From: Marinococcus halophilus
GTDB lineage: Bacteria > Bacillota > Bacilli > Bacillales > Marinococcaceae
Length of the DNA stretch: 64,000 nt
Direction: 5' to 3'
Assembly: GCF_002265875.1 (NCBI RefSeq)
Contig: NZ_NPFA01000003.1
Location: forward strand, 170,075 to 234,074
Part shown: piece by piece, positions 9,953 to 21,086 of the stretch
Position numbering within the stretch: position 1 is the stretch's first letter
Layout: every line of letters starts with the position of its first letter
Notes under the pieces: model-generated
Told to the model about the DNA's origin: nothing
The model's input: the letters and a program-made list of their open reading frames with translations, nothing else
Database searches by the model: none
Made by a program: the position numbers and the translations under genes

Positions 9953-11243
9953 GGATGTCACGCTCCTTTACGCCAAACACTTTCGGTTTTTTATTAAAAA
10001 TCCGGCTGTTCACCCACAGGCCGAGCAGCAGCCTCGTACCGAGCACCGCCGTAATAAAGCTTACCAGAATGCTCACAATCAGCATTAGGGCAAAGCCCTG
10101 CACCGAGCTTGTGCCGAAGTAGAAAAGCACACCGGCGGCAATCAGAGTGGTGACGTTTGCGTCGATAATCGTACCAAGAGACCGCCTGGCTCCTGAACGA
10201 TATGCAGATAAGATAGACCTGCCGTACTTGATTTCTTCTTTAATCCGTTCATATGTGATAATGTTCGCGTCTACAGCCATACCGACCCCGAGAACAAGAG
10301 CCGCTATACCCGGAAGCGTCAGCACGCCCTGGATAAAGTTAAATGCGGCCAGAACGAAATAAATGTAGGTGGTGAGTGTTAACACAGCGATAAAGCCGGT
10401 GAAACGATAATACACGAGCATGAATAAGAAAATAAGCCCAACGCCGATGAACGTCGCAAAAATGGTTTTATCCATCGCCTGTTCACCCAAGGAAGCACCC
10501 ACCGAGTTCGAATATACTTCTTCGAGGTTTACAGGAAGCGAGCCTGAATTCAAAATGTCCGCAAGATTTTCTGCCTCTTCTACGCTAAAGTCCCCTTCAA
10601 TCTGAATATCCTGGGTATACAGCGGTTCATTTACTGCGGGGGCAGAAATAAATTTTGGATCTTCCTTCGTTGCTTCTTCTTCGTAGGAATCTCCCTCTTC
10701 ATAATCAAGCCAGATCACCAGCCTATTATTTGGAGGGGAATACTCGTTAATGATATTTTCTGTTACTTCGCCAAACTGATCCCCATCTTTTAAAGAAACG
10801 GTGACAATAGGGTTATTTGCGTCGCCGAAGTTTACCGAAGCACTGTTTTCCCGAATATCATTTCCGGACAGCCGCTCGTTATCGTCCACGTCCCTAATGC
10901 TCAGGTCGGCTTCTGTGGAAAGCAGCTCCCGTGCAGCCTGCTGGTCTTCGACCCCTGCGAGCTGAACGCGTATACGGTTATCCCCTTCAATAGTTATATT
11001 CGGCTCAGATACACCTAAAATGTTCACCCGCTGCGTCAACGCAGCAACCGTATTCTGAAGAGTTTCATCTGTGATTTCCTGTCCTTCTTCCTGCGGCTCC
11101 ACTTCATAGAGCACTTCAAATCCACCTTGAAGATCAAGTCCGAGTTCAATACCGTTCACAATTTTTTCCGTGGTCGGTATCATTAACGCCGCCAGCGCAA
11201 AAATAATTAAAAAGAAATAAACTATCCGCGATTTCTTTACCAT
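9942..11243 (-). CDS. secD: Protein translocase subunit SecD
   Basis: Export accessory protein acting with SecF at the SecYEG channel. About 433 aa. The first membrane segment is at residues 5-22, then LGLDLQGGFEVLY, a long acidic external domain (P1 region, about 50-255), and five more segments in the C-terminal half, including AVDANIITYERIKEE. The start is taken as the ATG at 11243 (GGAAGGA upstream), because the upstream in-frame residues lack a ribosome site and break the usual N-terminus. secF begins before its stop. A consensus promoter lies at 11377-11406. Confidence 0.94.
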   Translation of the reverse strand: MVKKSRIVYFFLIIFALAALMIPTTEKIVNGIELGLDLQGGFEVLYEVEPQEEGQEITDETLQNTVAALTQRVNILGVSEPNITIEGDNRIRVQLAGVEDQQAARELLSTEADLSIRDVDDNERLSGNDIRENSASVNFGDANNPIVTVSLKDGDQFGEVTENIINEYSPPNNRLVIWLDYEEGDSYEEEATKEDPKFISAPAVNEPLYTQDIQIEGDFSVEEAENLADILNSGSLPVNLEEVYSNSVGASLGEQAMDKTIFATFIGVGLIFLFMLVYYRFTGFIAVLTLTTYIYFVLAAFNFIQGVLTLPGIAALVLGVGMAVDANIITYERIKEEIKYGRSILSAYRSGARRSLGTIIDANVTTLIAAGVLFYFGTSSVQGFALMLIVSILVSFITAVLGTRLLLGLWVNSRIFNKKPKVFGVKERDIHEP

Positions 11244-11376
11244 TACAGGTTCATCCTTCCGTGCTTCAATCCGCCGTTGTCGTGACGCCGCTGCTCCCAT
11301 AAATAAACCAGCACGGAGTTTTCCGTCTGGTTCCAGGTCCCTGTATACGCCGCTCTAAGCTTTTCAAACAAGAGCA

Positions 11377-11406
11377 ATTATACGTATGCGCAGAATTAAA
11401 TGTCAA
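11377..11406 (-). promoter_or_regulatory. Sigma-A promoter of secD-secF
   Basis: Minus strand TTGACA (11406-11401), 18-nt spacer, TATAAT (11382-11377): both boxes match consensus exactly. The -35 box overlaps the stop codon of comN. Confidence 0.85.
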
Positions 11407-11723
11407 TCGACCTTTTCTGCTACATTTCCACTGACCTGCGCCAGTATATCCTCCAAAGCGTCATCATAGTTTTTCTTTTCCTCTATTCGTTTATATGACT
11501 CAATGGTTTTCTGTTGCATGTAGTCGTGCGCTTTCATGTGGAGGATTGTTTGCACAATTGTATGCAACGCCGGCGCATCCTGGTGCTTCTTCATTTGGCG
11601 TATGCTCATTTCCCAGATTTCATTGATATGTATGTTCTTATAGCCGAGGCTTTCAAATTCCTTCACTTTGCTTTCAAGGGCAGGATAAACAACTGGTTTC
11701 CATTCTTCCCATTCTTTTTCCAT
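11403..11723 (-). CDS. comN: ComN-like post-transcriptional regulator
   Basis: 106 aa, acidic and helical, matching the small ComN (YrzD) family in length and in its WxxxVYPALESKVKEF / LGYKNIHINEIW pattern. In B. subtilis, ComN acts post-transcriptionally on comE mRNA and localises it to division sites. The position just upstream of secD is the same as in B. subtilis. The ATG at 11723 has GGAGGTG 5 nt upstream; the longer reading from 11774 lacks such a site. The stop overlaps the secD promoter. Confidence 0.75.
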   Translation of the reverse strand: MEKEWEEWKPVVYPALESKVKEFESLGYKNIHINEIWEMSIRQMKKHQDAPALHTIVQTILHMKAHDYMQQKTIESYKRIEEKKNYDDALEDILAQVSGNVAEKVD

Positions 11724-11791
11724 AGAGCACCTCCTGCTTTTCATTATACTGAACCATGAAGATGTGGCAAACAAACTTTTCTCACAGGATG

Positions 11792-11823
11792 AAAAAATTC
11801 CCGTTTACTCACAAACGGGAATT
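11792..11823 (-). terminator. Terminator after yajC
   Basis: Minus-strand hairpin ATTCCCGTTTGTGAGTAAAC with arm GGGAAT and T6. It ends the queA-tgt-yajC unit. Confidence 0.85.
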
Positions 11824-11837
11824 ACATTCTATACCAA

Positions 11838-12089
11838 CTATTCATTTACTGTTTCGCGGACCGCGTTCCGGTCAAACGTTAATTTCATGCTGCCGTCTAC
11901 GTCCACGATGATTTTGTTTTCATCAATAGCATCAATGGTGCCGTGTATACCGCCAATAGTAACGATATGGTCACCCTTCTGCAGATTTGCATGCATTTCC
12001 TTGATCCGTTTCTGCTGCTTTTGCTGCGGACGAATTAAAAGGAAATAGAATATGAGAAACATCAAAACCAATACAATAATTGTACTCAC
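11838..12089 (-). CDS. yajC: Preprotein translocase subunit YajC
   Basis: Small single-pass membrane protein of the SecDF-YajC complex, 83 aa. The membrane segment is at residues 3-21, followed by the family signature LIRPQQKQQKR and a cytosolic beta domain (GDHIVTIGGIHGTI). It lies 33 nt after tgt and before the secD region, as in many bacteria. Confidence 0.94.
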   Translation of the reverse strand: MSTIIVLVLMFLIFYFLLIRPQQKQQKRIKEMHANLQKGDHIVTIGGIHGTIDAIDENKIIVDVDGSMKLTFDRNAVRETVNE

Positions 12090-12122
12090 TGTTTCACCCC
12101 TTGTCCCATTAGCTTCCCCGAT

Positions 12123-14302
<2,180 letters not shown>

Positions 14303-14375
14303 GGCTAACCCTTCCTATTCGTTCAATCACGTAAAACCAAAAGCTATTATATAAGAATTTACTGATTTATGCACG

Positions 14376-14405
14376 AAAGAAATCCAGCACCTCAAAGTGC
14401 TGGCT
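14376..14405 (-). terminator. Terminator after ruvB
   Basis: Minus-strand hairpin CCAGCACTTTGAGGTGCTGG followed by ATTTCTTT. It separates ruvAB from queA. Confidence 0.75.
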
Positions 14406-14418
14406 TCTTAAACATGGC

Positions 14419-15426
14419 TCATTCATTTTCGCCCTGATATGGATAACCGAAATGCTCGTAAGCAAGCGGAGCTGCTTTTCTTCCACGCGGTGTCCGCTGC
14501 AAAAATCCGATCTGCATCAAGTACGGCTCATACACATCTTCAAGCGTATGGGCCTCCTCTCCGATTTTTGCTGCTATTGCTTCCACTCCGGCCGGTCCCC
14601 CTCTGAAGGTTTCAATTAAACCGAGCAGGTATTTATGATCAATATGGTCAAGGCCGAGTTTATCCACCTGCAGGCGTTCAAGCGCATGATTTGCCAGCTC
14701 CATCGTAATGCTTCCATCCCCCTGCACCTGGGCAAAATCCCGCACCCGGCGCAGCAGCCGATTCACCACCCGGGGAGTCCCCCGTGATCTTCTGGCAAGC
14801 TCATACGCTGCGCCTTTATCAATATCAAGCTGGAATAAATCTCCCGAGCGCCGGACAATTTCAGCCAGATCCTCTTCCACGTAGTATTCCAGGCGCGCAT
14901 GCACCCCGAACCGGTCCCTGAGCGGCGCGGACAGCAGGCCAGCTCTTGTAGTGGCGCCGATCAGCGTGAAGGGAGGAAGGTCAAGCCGCACGGAACGTGC
15001 CGTGCTGTCCTTGCCGATTACAATATCAATACAAAAATCCTCCATCGCCGGATAGAGCACTTCCTCCACCGCCCGGGGGAGGCGGTGGATCTCATCAATA
15101 AAAAGAACGTCGCCAGGCTCAAGAGCCGTCATGACCGCTGCCAGGTCCCCTGGGCGTTCAATGGCGGGGCCGCTGGTTGTCCGTATATTCACATCCATTT
15201 CGTTTGCAATAATCATAGCAAGCGTTGTTTTCCCCAGTCCTGGCGGGCCATAAAGCAGCGTATGATCAAGCGGTTCTTCCCGGAGCTTTGCGGCTTCAAT
15301 AAACACCTCCAAGTTTTCTTTTACCTTCCGCTGGCCGATATACTCACGCAACCTATCCGGCCGGATGCTTTGTTCCACTAAATCTTCTCCCGATTCTGCT
15401 TCCTGAGAAACAATTCTATCTTCCAA
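14419..15426 (-). CDS. ruvB: Holliday junction branch migration helicase RuvB
   Basis: AAA+ motor that drives branch migration of Holliday junctions with RuvA. The protein is 335 aa. Walker [10 protein letters not shown] (about 60-68), Walker [10 protein letters not shown] (about 108-116), sensor 1 GATTRAGLL (about 154-162), the RDRFG arginine-finger region, and a winged-helix C-terminus ([10 protein letters not shown]) are present. The start is TTG at 15426 with GGAGGAGG upstream. It follows ruvA by 24 nt. Confidence 0.96.
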   Translation of the reverse strand: MEDRIVSQEAESGEDLVEQSIRPDRLREYIGQRKVKENLEVFIEAAKLREEPLDHTLLYGPPGLGKTTLAMIIANEMDVNIRTTSGPAIERPGDLAAVMTALEPGDVLFIDEIHRLPRAVEEVLYPAMEDFCIDIVIGKDSTARSVRLDLPPFTLIGATTRAGLLSAPLRDRFGVHARLEYYVEEDLAEIVRRSGDLFQLDIDKGAAYELARRSRGTPRVVNRLLRRVRDFAQVQGDGSITMELANHALERLQVDKLGLDHIDHKYLLGLIETFRGGPAGVEAIAAKIGEEAHTLEDVYEPYLMQIGFLQRTPRGRKAAPLAYEHFGYPYQGENE

Positions 15427-15450
15427 GAATTTTTCCTCCTCCGTTTTCTG

Positions 15451-16059
15451 CTAAGTAAGCATCCATTGCAGTGCTTTTCTCACATATTCATCTGCACTCA
15501 GCTCTTCTTTTTCCAAGTGAGGGCGCACTTTTTTGATTTCTTTTTCTCCATAGCCAAGAGCCGCCAGGGCTTCAAGTGCTTCTTCAAGGTCTCCGCCAGG
15601 CTGCTGCTCATCAAGCAGAGAGACCGGCGCTCCCGCTATGGTTACTGCATCATACACGCCGGTAAGTTTTCCTTTCAGGTCAATAATCATCTGTTTTGCT
15701 GTTTTTTTCCCGACACCGGGAAACTTGGTCAAAAACGTTTCATCTTCGTTTTCGATGGCTCCTACAACCTGCCCCGGGTCTCCGGATGCAAGGATCGCCT
15801 GAGCGCCCTTTGGCCCTATCCCTGATACCTGCAGGAGCTGTTCAAACAACTCGCGCTCTTTTCGCGACCGAAAGCCGTACAGGCGGTTCACGTCTTCTTT
15901 TACATACTGATATGTATATACTACTGTCTCTTCCTCCGGCTGCTGGCCGTTAAATACGAAAGGATTGGAGCAATAGATTAAATAGCCGATCCCATTATTT
16001 TCAATCGTAATGGTGTCTCCTTTTATATGATCTACACGTCCCTTTACGAATTCGATCAC
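15451..16059 (-). CDS. ruvA: Holliday junction-binding protein RuvA
   Basis: Binds four-way junctions as a tetramer and loads RuvB. The protein is 202 aa: N-terminal OB fold (1-65), helix-hairpin-helix motifs ([16 protein letters not shown] and [16 protein letters not shown], about 70-130), a flexible linker with prolines and glycines, and a C-terminal RuvB-binding domain ([12 protein letters not shown]). The GTG at 16059 has GGAGAGG upstream. A promoter and a LexA-type box lie just upstream, so the pair is probably SOS-induced. Confidence 0.95.
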   Translation of the reverse strand: MIEFVKGRVDHIKGDTITIENNGIGYLIYCSNPFVFNGQQPEEETVVYTYQYVKEDVNRLYGFRSRKERELFEQLLQVSGIGPKGAQAILASGDPGQVVGAIENEDETFLTKFPGVGKKTAKQMIIDLKGKLTGVYDAVTIAGAPVSLLDEQQPGGDLEEALEALAALGYGEKEIKKVRPHLEKEELSADEYVRKALQWMLT

Positions 16060-16088
16060 TACGGTCCTCTCCTTGCCTTATTGAAATG

Positions 16089-16102
16089 CGAACATGTTTT
16101 CC
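16089..16102. promoter_or_regulatory. LexA (DinR) box of ruvAB
   Basis: CGAACATGTTTTCC matches the Bacillus SOS box CGAACRNRYGTTYC at 13 of 14 positions. It covers the expected transcription start of ruvA, about 5-15 nt after the -10 box. ruvAB is SOS-controlled in B. subtilis. Confidence 0.7.
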
Positions 16103-16105
16103 TAT

Positions 16106-16134
16106 ATCATAGCAAAAATATTGCTGATTGAAAA
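16106..16134 (-). promoter_or_regulatory. Promoter of ruvAB
   Basis: Minus strand TTTTCA (16134-16129), 17-nt spacer, extended -10 TGCTATGAT (TATGAT at 16111-16106). The LexA box lies immediately downstream. Confidence 0.6.
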
Positions 16135-16171
16135 ATAACTATTGGAGCAGTTCCTCATATGCTTGGACAAC

Positions 16172-16200
16172 AAAAACCTTTCACCACCAGGGTGAAAGGT
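16172..16200 (-). terminator. Terminator after yebC
   Basis: Minus-strand hairpin ACCTTTCACC/GGTGAAAGGT followed by TTTTG; it begins at the yebC stop codon. Confidence 0.8.
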
Positions 16201-16958
16201 CACGGGGAAACTTCCAGGCGTTCCATCTGCTCTTCTTCTGCTTCAAAATTGTGATATACACTCTGCACATCATCATTATCTTCAAGCGTATCAATCAGCC
16301 TTAGCATCTTTCTGGCATGCTCGTCTTCTAAATGGGCTTTGGTCTCCGGGATCATAGTAACTTCAGCCGTGGAAAAATGATACGTGCGCTCCATTGCGCC
16401 TTTCACGGCTTCAAAATCGCCAGGCGCGGTGTAAATGTAAAAGCCGTGATTATCGTAATCCACATCATTCGCTCCAGCATCCACCGCTTCAAGCATGAAC
16501 GTGTCTTCATCAGTTTCTATATCCTCACGATCTACCACAAGAAAGCCCTCTTTATTGAAAAGAAAAGACACGCAGCCGTTTTCACCAAGATTGCCTCCGT
16601 TTTTATTAAAGGCAGCACGAATATCGGCCACAGTCCGGTTTTTATTATCTGTTAACGCTTTTACCATTACAGCTGCCCCGCCGGGTCCATATCCTTCGTA
16701 TGTCATTTCTTCGTATTGAACACTTTGATCCTGGCCATTTGCTTTTTTAATCGTCCGCGTTATATTTTCATTCGGAATGTTTGCTGCCCGGGCTTTTGTA
16801 ATCGCCATACGCAAACGAAGATTCTGGTCCGGGTCATCCCCTGCTTCCCGGACAGCGGCGAAAATTTCCTTCGACATTTTCGTGAAAATTTTTGCTCGTT
16901 TGGAATCCTGGGCTTCTTTACGCCGTTTAATGTTGTTCCATTTTGAATGTCCTGCCAC
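16200..16958 (-). CDS. yebC: YebC/PmpR family protein
   Basis: YebC-family protein. Members act as transcription regulators or, from recent work on the family, help ribosomes through difficult proline stretches. The conserved start AGHSKWNNIKRRKEAQD, plus YEGYGPGGAAVMV (about 92-104) and FNKNGGNLGENGCVSFLF, identify it. The start is GTG at 16958 (AAAGGAG 8 nt upstream), giving 252 aa; the longer reading from 17012 adds 18 residues that no family member has. Single gene with its own terminator, divergent from niaR. Confidence 0.92.
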   Translation of the reverse strand: MAGHSKWNNIKRRKEAQDSKRAKIFTKMSKEIFAAVREAGDDPDQNLRLRMAITKARAANIPNENITRTIKKANGQDQSVQYEEMTYEGYGPGGAAVMVKALTDNKNRTVADIRAAFNKNGGNLGENGCVSFLFNKEGFLVVDREDIETDEDTFMLEAVDAGANDVDYDNHGFYIYTAPGDFEAVKGAMERTYHFSTAEVTMIPETKAHLEDEHARKMLRLIDTLEDNDDVQSVYHNFEAEEEQMERLEVSP

Positions 16959-17019
16959 TGGCGGTTCTCCTTTCCTGTCTTTACCGACCGGCACAAAACG
17001 AACCGGCGGCAACTTTTAA

Positions 17020-17049
17020 TTTACAATAAAAACATATTACCGCTATGAT
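17020..17049 (+). promoter_or_regulatory. Promoter of niaR
   Basis: TTTACA (17020-17025), 18-nt spacer, TATGAT (17044-17049), 34 nt before the start codon. Confidence 0.65.
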
Positions 17050-17082
17050 ATATATTAGCAACCAACAAAGCGAGGTATTACC

Positions 17083-17640
17083 ATGCCTAATCATTCATCG
17101 AAAAAAATGCTTGGAGCGGACCGGCGCAAACAGCTGCTCGAATGGCTTGAAACGTCTACCCGGCCGTTGACCGGGAACTCTCTTGCCTCAAAGGCCAGCG
17201 TCAGCAGACAGGTGATCGTTCAGGACATGTCATTACTAAAAGCACAGGGCCAGCCGATTCTCGCTACTTCTCAGGGCTACATTATCATGAAAAACAATGA
17301 AGCAGGCCAAACGGTACAGGAGCGTATCGCCGTCTCCCACCCTTCCGATCCGGATAGTACACTGCAGGAGCTGTACTTAATCGTTGATCACGGGGGGAAG
17401 GTTCTCGACGTATCCGTTGAGCACCCCGTTTACGGGGACATTACCGCATCCTTAATGATTGAAAGCCGGATCGGCGCGGACCGTTTTATTGAAAATATGA
17501 GAAGGACAAATGCTTCCATGCTCTCAGAACTGACCGCCGGGGTACACCTTCATACAATTGAAATTTCTTCACACGCCCAGTTCAACGTTCTGCTTGATGC
17601 TTTGCAAAAACACGGCTACCTGATCGATGAAGACGATTAG
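17083..17640 (+). CDS. niaR: NiaR-type transcription repressor of NAD biosynthesis
   Basis: 185 aa: an N-terminal HTH_11 winged helix (about 10-65, ADRRKQLLEWLETSTRPLTG and SRQVIVQDMSLL) and a C-terminal 3H domain with its conserved His residues (VEHPVYGDI about 117-125, GVHLHTIE about 156-163). In Bacillus, NiaR (YrxA) represses nad and nicotinate uptake genes when niacin is present; the 3H domain binds metal and nicotinic acid. The ATG has GAGGT upstream. No nad gene is in the window, so its targets lie elsewhere. Its stop overlaps the stop of pheA, which converges on it. Confidence 0.88.
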   Translation: MPNHSSKKMLGADRRKQLLEWLETSTRPLTGNSLASKASVSRQVIVQDMSLLKAQGQPILATSQGYIIMKNNEAGQTVQERIAVSHPSDPDSTLQELYLIVDHGGKVLDVSVEHPVYGDITASLMIESRIGADRFIENMRRTNASMLSELTAGVHLHTIEISSHAQFNVLLDALQKHGYLIDEDD

Positions 17641-18527
17641 CCTGTTGTCCTGCTATTTACTTTCGCTTCTGTCGAAGAGAGTTCAAAGCACGGATAGTGC
17701 CCGAGAACCCGTACGCCGAATCCGAGGGCTTCAAGTTCAGCAATGACTCCGGGGATCAGTACATCATCTTCGGGCTGTTCCACATCCATCACAAAAAAGT
17801 AATTTCCAATCCCGGTCTTCATTGGCCGGGATTCAATTTTTGTCAGATTTAATTTCCGCCATGAAAAAGCTGCCAGCACCTGATGCAATGCGCCAGGGTA
17901 GTCAGATGGCAGCGTGATCACCATCGTCGTCCGCTCTGTTATTTTCTTTTCATCCGAAAGATTTTCTGTTCGCTCATCGCTGCCTGCAAGCACCACAAAG
18001 CGTGTATGATTATTCGTATAGTCATGAATGTTTTCCTTTACAACCTCCAGGCCATACTGCTCGGCAGCAAGCCTGGTCGCAATTACCACGCCTCCGGCCG
18101 TACCTTCACTCAGCTTCTTTGCAGCAGCACTTGTGGAATTCGTAAACTGGGCTTTTGTTTCCGGCATCCACCGGGTTAAAAATTCATGGCATTGGGCGAT
18201 AGCATGCGGGTGTGAATGTACAAATTCCGCCTGCTCCCAGTGTTCTTTATTTTCTGGAAGAGCCAGCAGGTGCTGTTCAATCGGCACAGTTACTTCTCCA
18301 ATAATCGGCAGCTCATGTTTATGAATTAAATAGTCAAGAGTCACATTCACCGATCCTTCGATTGCGTTTTCAAGCGGTACGACAGCAAGATCTATCTCCT
18401 GCTGCTCTGCCCGCTTCATCCCTTCTGCAATTGTATCAAAGGGCTCAAGCAGCTGCTCATCAAAAAGCACCCGGGCCGCCATTTCTGTAAAAGTTCCTCT
18501 CGGACCAAGATATCCCACTCGCTTCAC
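17637..18527 (-). CDS. pheA: Prephenate dehydratase
   Basis: Converts prephenate to phenylpyruvate in phenylalanine synthesis. About 296 aa: a catalytic domain of two lobes (1-185) with the TRF motif in NNHTRFVVL, and an ACT domain (about 205-280) with ESRPMKTGIGNYFF, the phenylalanine-binding signature. The start is taken as the GTG at 18527, because AAAGGAG is 8 nt upstream of it and overlaps the GTG at 18536. It is the last gene of spo0B-obg-pheB-pheA. The stop codon overlaps that of convergent niaR, and no terminator hairpin is seen. Confidence 0.94.
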   Translation of the reverse strand: MKRVGYLGPRGTFTEMAARVLFDEQLLEPFDTIAEGMKRAEQQEIDLAVVPLENAIEGSVNVTLDYLIHKHELPIIGEVTVPIEQHLLALPENKEHWEQAEFVHSHPHAIAQCHEFLTRWMPETKAQFTNSTSAAAKKLSEGTAGGVVIATRLAAEQYGLEVVKENIHDYTNNHTRFVVLAGSDERTENLSDEKKITERTTMVITLPSDYPGALHQVLAAFSWRKLNLTKIESRPMKTGIGNYFFVMDVEQPEDDVLIPGVIAELEALGFGVRVLGHYPCFELSSTEAKVNSRTTG

Positions 18528-18555
18528 TCTCTCCACTCCTTTACCTTTCTACTCC

Positions 18556-19020
18556 TTACAGCGATCCGGATCCCACTATTTCAGCTTTTTCCACAAATTC
18601 CATCCCTTGAATTTTACGTACAAAGTCACGGATTTCCAGACTGAGCGCTGAAGTGTCGACAGTCAATGTAATGTTTGCCCTTCCCTGCAGCGGGATCGTC
18701 TGATTAATGGTCAGTACGTTCGAATTCGCTTCTGCCACAATACGAAGCAGTTCCGAAAGGGAACCGGAACGATCGGCAAGCTGAATCGATAATGTAATAA
18801 TCTGCTCCTGTATCATCGTATGGAACGGGAAAATAGCATCCCGGTATTTGTAAAACGCGCTGCGGCTCAGATCCACATGCTGTACCGCTTCCGCTACCTT
18901 GTGCACTTTCCCGCTTTCGAGCAGTGCTTTTGCTTCCAACGTTTTTTGCATTGCATCTGTCAACAGATCTTCCCGTACAAGGTAGAAATGATCAATTCTG
19001 TCTGCCACTGCTTTCACCAC
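18556..19020 (-). CDS. pheB: ACT domain protein PheB
   Basis: 154 aa. The N-terminal half is helical (about 1-70, FYLVREDLL and [15 protein letters not shown]), and an ACT domain follows (about 75-150, [18 protein letters not shown]). It matches the UPF0735/PheB family found between obg and pheA in bacilli. The exact role is unknown; an amino-acid-sensing part in phenylalanine control is inferred from the ACT domain and neighbours. GTG start with a weak ribosome site, so translation may be coupled to obg 31 nt upstream. Confidence 0.88.
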   Translation of the reverse strand: MVKAVADRIDHFYLVREDLLTDAMQKTLEAKALLESGKVHKVAEAVQHVDLSRSAFYKYRDAIFPFHTMIQEQIITLSIQLADRSGSLSELLRIVAEANSNVLTINQTIPLQGRANITLTVDTSALSLEIRDFVRKIQGMEFVEKAEIVGSGSL

Positions 19021-19051
19021 ACTCTTTTATACTCTGATTTATACTGGCTGG

Positions 19052-20341
19052 TTATCCATCAACAAATTCAAACTCAAAATCTAATAATCTTACTGTATCT
19101 CCGTGCTTAGCACCGCGTTCGCGCAGCGCTTCGTCGACGCCCATGTTGCGCATTTTTCTCGAAAAGCGCTGCATCGAATCTTCGTGGGAGAGGTCCGCCA
19201 TCCTATAGTGCTTTTCGATGTCCGGCCCGTACAATACATAAGCACCGTCGTCGGCACGGCCGATATAAAACGGAGCTTCTTTTTCATCGAGCGTGTACAC
19301 CACTTTTTCTTCCTGATCCTCTTCGTCGTATAAATGAAACGCAGGAGTCGTTTCCACCAGGTCCGCGACTCTTTGCAGAAGCGGTTGAATACCCTGCTTT
19401 CTAAGCGTGGATACTGGAAAAACTTCAATGCCTTCCGGGAGCTTCTTTTTAAACTCTTCAAGCTGTTGGTCTGTACCTGGCATATCCATTTTATTAGCCA
19501 TTACTACCATTGGGCGTTCAAGCAGCCGAAGGTTGTGCTCCCGCAGCTCCGCATTAATTTGCTGAAAATCCTCAAACGGGTCCCGGCCTTCAAGCTCGCC
19601 AGCCATATCCACAATATGCACAAGCACCCGCGTCCGTTCAATATGCCGCAAAAATTGGGCTCCAAGCCCAACGCCTTCATGAGCTCCGGCAATAAGTCCC
19701 GGAAGATCTGCCATTACGAAGCTTTTTCCTTGCCCGGCGTCCACCACTCCAAGGTTCGGCTTTAGCGTGGTAAAGGGGTAGTCAGCAATCTTTGGCCGAG
19801 CCGCTGAGACAATGGACAAAAGCGTGGATTTTCCAACACTTGGGAAACCGACAAGACCAACATCTGCCAGTACCTTCAGCTCCAGCTGAATGTCTTTTTC
19901 TTCCGCGGGCTCGCCCTTTTCACTGATCTCCGGAGCAGGGTTGGAAGGCGAAGCAAATCGGGTGTTTCCACGACCGCCACGGCCGCCTTTTGCCACTACT
20001 ACCCGCTGTTTATGCTCTGTTAAATCCGCGATCATGACCTCGGAGTTGCGGTCGCGGATGATGGTGCCCGGCGGCACACGGACGATTAAGTCTTCTCCGC
20101 CTCTACCGTGCTGGTTCTTGGATCGGCCGTTATCTCCGCGCTTTGCTTTAAAGTGGCGCTGATACCGAAAGTCCATCAATGTTCTGAGTCCTTCGTCCAC
20201 CTCAAAAACTACATCCGCGCCTCTGCCTCCGTCGCCTCCGGCGGGCCCGCCGTCCGGAACATACTTTTCCCGACGAAAGGCGACCATGCCATCTCCGCCA
20301 TCGCCGCCTTTTACATATAAATTTACGTGATCTACAAACAA
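19052..20341 (-). CDS. obg: GTPase Obg
   Basis: Essential GTPase bound to the 50S ribosome and linked to sporulation and stress signalling. About 430 aa: a glycine-rich Obg fold (1-158, [20 protein letters not shown]), a G domain with GFPSVGKST (about 165-173), DLPGLI and NKMD, and a C-terminal OCT domain. The start is TTG at 20341, 6 nt after GAGGTG; this gives the family N-terminus (M)FVDHVNLYV. The longer reading from 20389 runs back into spo0B. It follows spo0B by 13 nt. Confidence 0.96.
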   Translation of the reverse strand: MFVDHVNLYVKGGDGGDGMVAFRREKYVPDGGPAGGDGGRGADVVFEVDEGLRTLMDFRYQRHFKAKRGDNGRSKNQHGRGGEDLIVRVPPGTIIRDRNSEVMIADLTEHKQRVVVAKGGRGGRGNTRFASPSNPAPEISEKGEPAEEKDIQLELKVLADVGLVGFPSVGKSTLLSIVSAARPKIADYPFTTLKPNLGVVDAGQGKSFVMADLPGLIAGAHEGVGLGAQFLRHIERTRVLVHIVDMAGELEGRDPFEDFQQINAELREHNLRLLERPMVVMANKMDMPGTDQQLEEFKKKLPEGIEVFPVSTLRKQGIQPLLQRVADLVETTPAFHLYDEEDQEEKVVYTLDEKEAPFYIGRADDGAYVLYGPDIEKHYRMADLSHEDSMQRFSRKMRNMGVDEALRERGAKHGDTVRLLDFEFEFVDG

Positions 20342-20354
20342 CTCATTCACCTCA

Positions 20355-20907
20355 TTAGTATTCTTTCTGACCGCCTGCTTGATCGACAATGACGCAATAT
20401 AGGTGTTCTTTACTTACTTCTATATACTCAATCATATCTATCATTACGGACTCTTTTCGTATCCATTGCTCAAGCCTCTTCGGGCTCTTTAATTCTCCTT
20501 CAAAATCCAGTTCCAGACACGGAACCCCCCCCGTCATTCTGGTTGATGGAAATTTCGAGGTGGTTATCTCGCGTGCGCTCGGCCTGCTCATCAATGCATG
20601 ATGCCAAACCTTGAAAAAAACGAGTCCAAATTTGATCATCCGGCCGGGCACTGAATGCATCCTCCACTTCAAAATCGATGGAAAACCAGTGCTCTTCCCA
20701 GTGAAACGTGATCAGCTCCAAAGCAAACGCCGGAGCCTGTACATTTGACAGCTTGGCTTCATGGGAGGCTTTAAACGTCGTCTTTTCGATCACTCTTTGA
20801 AGCTCCTCTATTTTGCCAAGCGCAGCATGTGTTTTCAGCAGCTGAAGGACATTCATCCAGTCGTGACGGGAATGCTTCAATATCTCCAATTTTTCTTCAG
20901 CGTTCAT
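20355..20907 (-). pseudogene. spo0B: Sporulation phosphotransferase Spo0B, frameshifted at a G8 tract
   Basis: Spo0B moves phosphate from Spo0F to Spo0A in the sporulation phosphorelay. The N-terminal part is read from ATG 20907 (GGGGAG 5 nt upstream) and has HSRHDWMNVLQLLK, with the phosphorylated His at residue 15 (His30 in B. subtilis). It runs out of frame after a run of eight G on the minus strand (20525-20532) and stops at 20500. The C-terminal part continues in another frame to 20355 (CLELDFEGEL and on). Removing one G joins them into about 183 aa, close to the 192 of B. subtilis. It may be a read error, slippage (phase variation), or a true mutation. Confidence 0.85.
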
Positions 20908-21086
20908 CTGAGCTCCCCGCCTTTCCACGTTGCCCCTGTATCGTTTTGTCCCTCTGCTTCGAACGCAAAACTACTCACATATGGTACACTTTATTGTATC
21001 ACATGTCACGGGGTAAACGTATCCGGGCATGTACACTTCTTCACTCCCTATATATTAGAAACCATACACAGAGAGGGTGCTGACAT

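Noticed and set aside
9942..9961. secD/secF overlap as a possible frameshift of a fused secDF
   Set aside because: Both proteins have complete ends, and secF has its own ribosome site 10 nt before its ATG.
20355..20672. 105-aa frame as a separate small gene
   Set aside because: Only its part after the G8 tract matches Spo0B; its first part is an out-of-frame copy of spo0B coding sequence.
21000..21086. Guanidine-type riboswitch before the ureohydrolase
   Set aside because: The short leader lacks the conserved guanidine riboswitch motifs I know, and no hairpin with a T-run is present.
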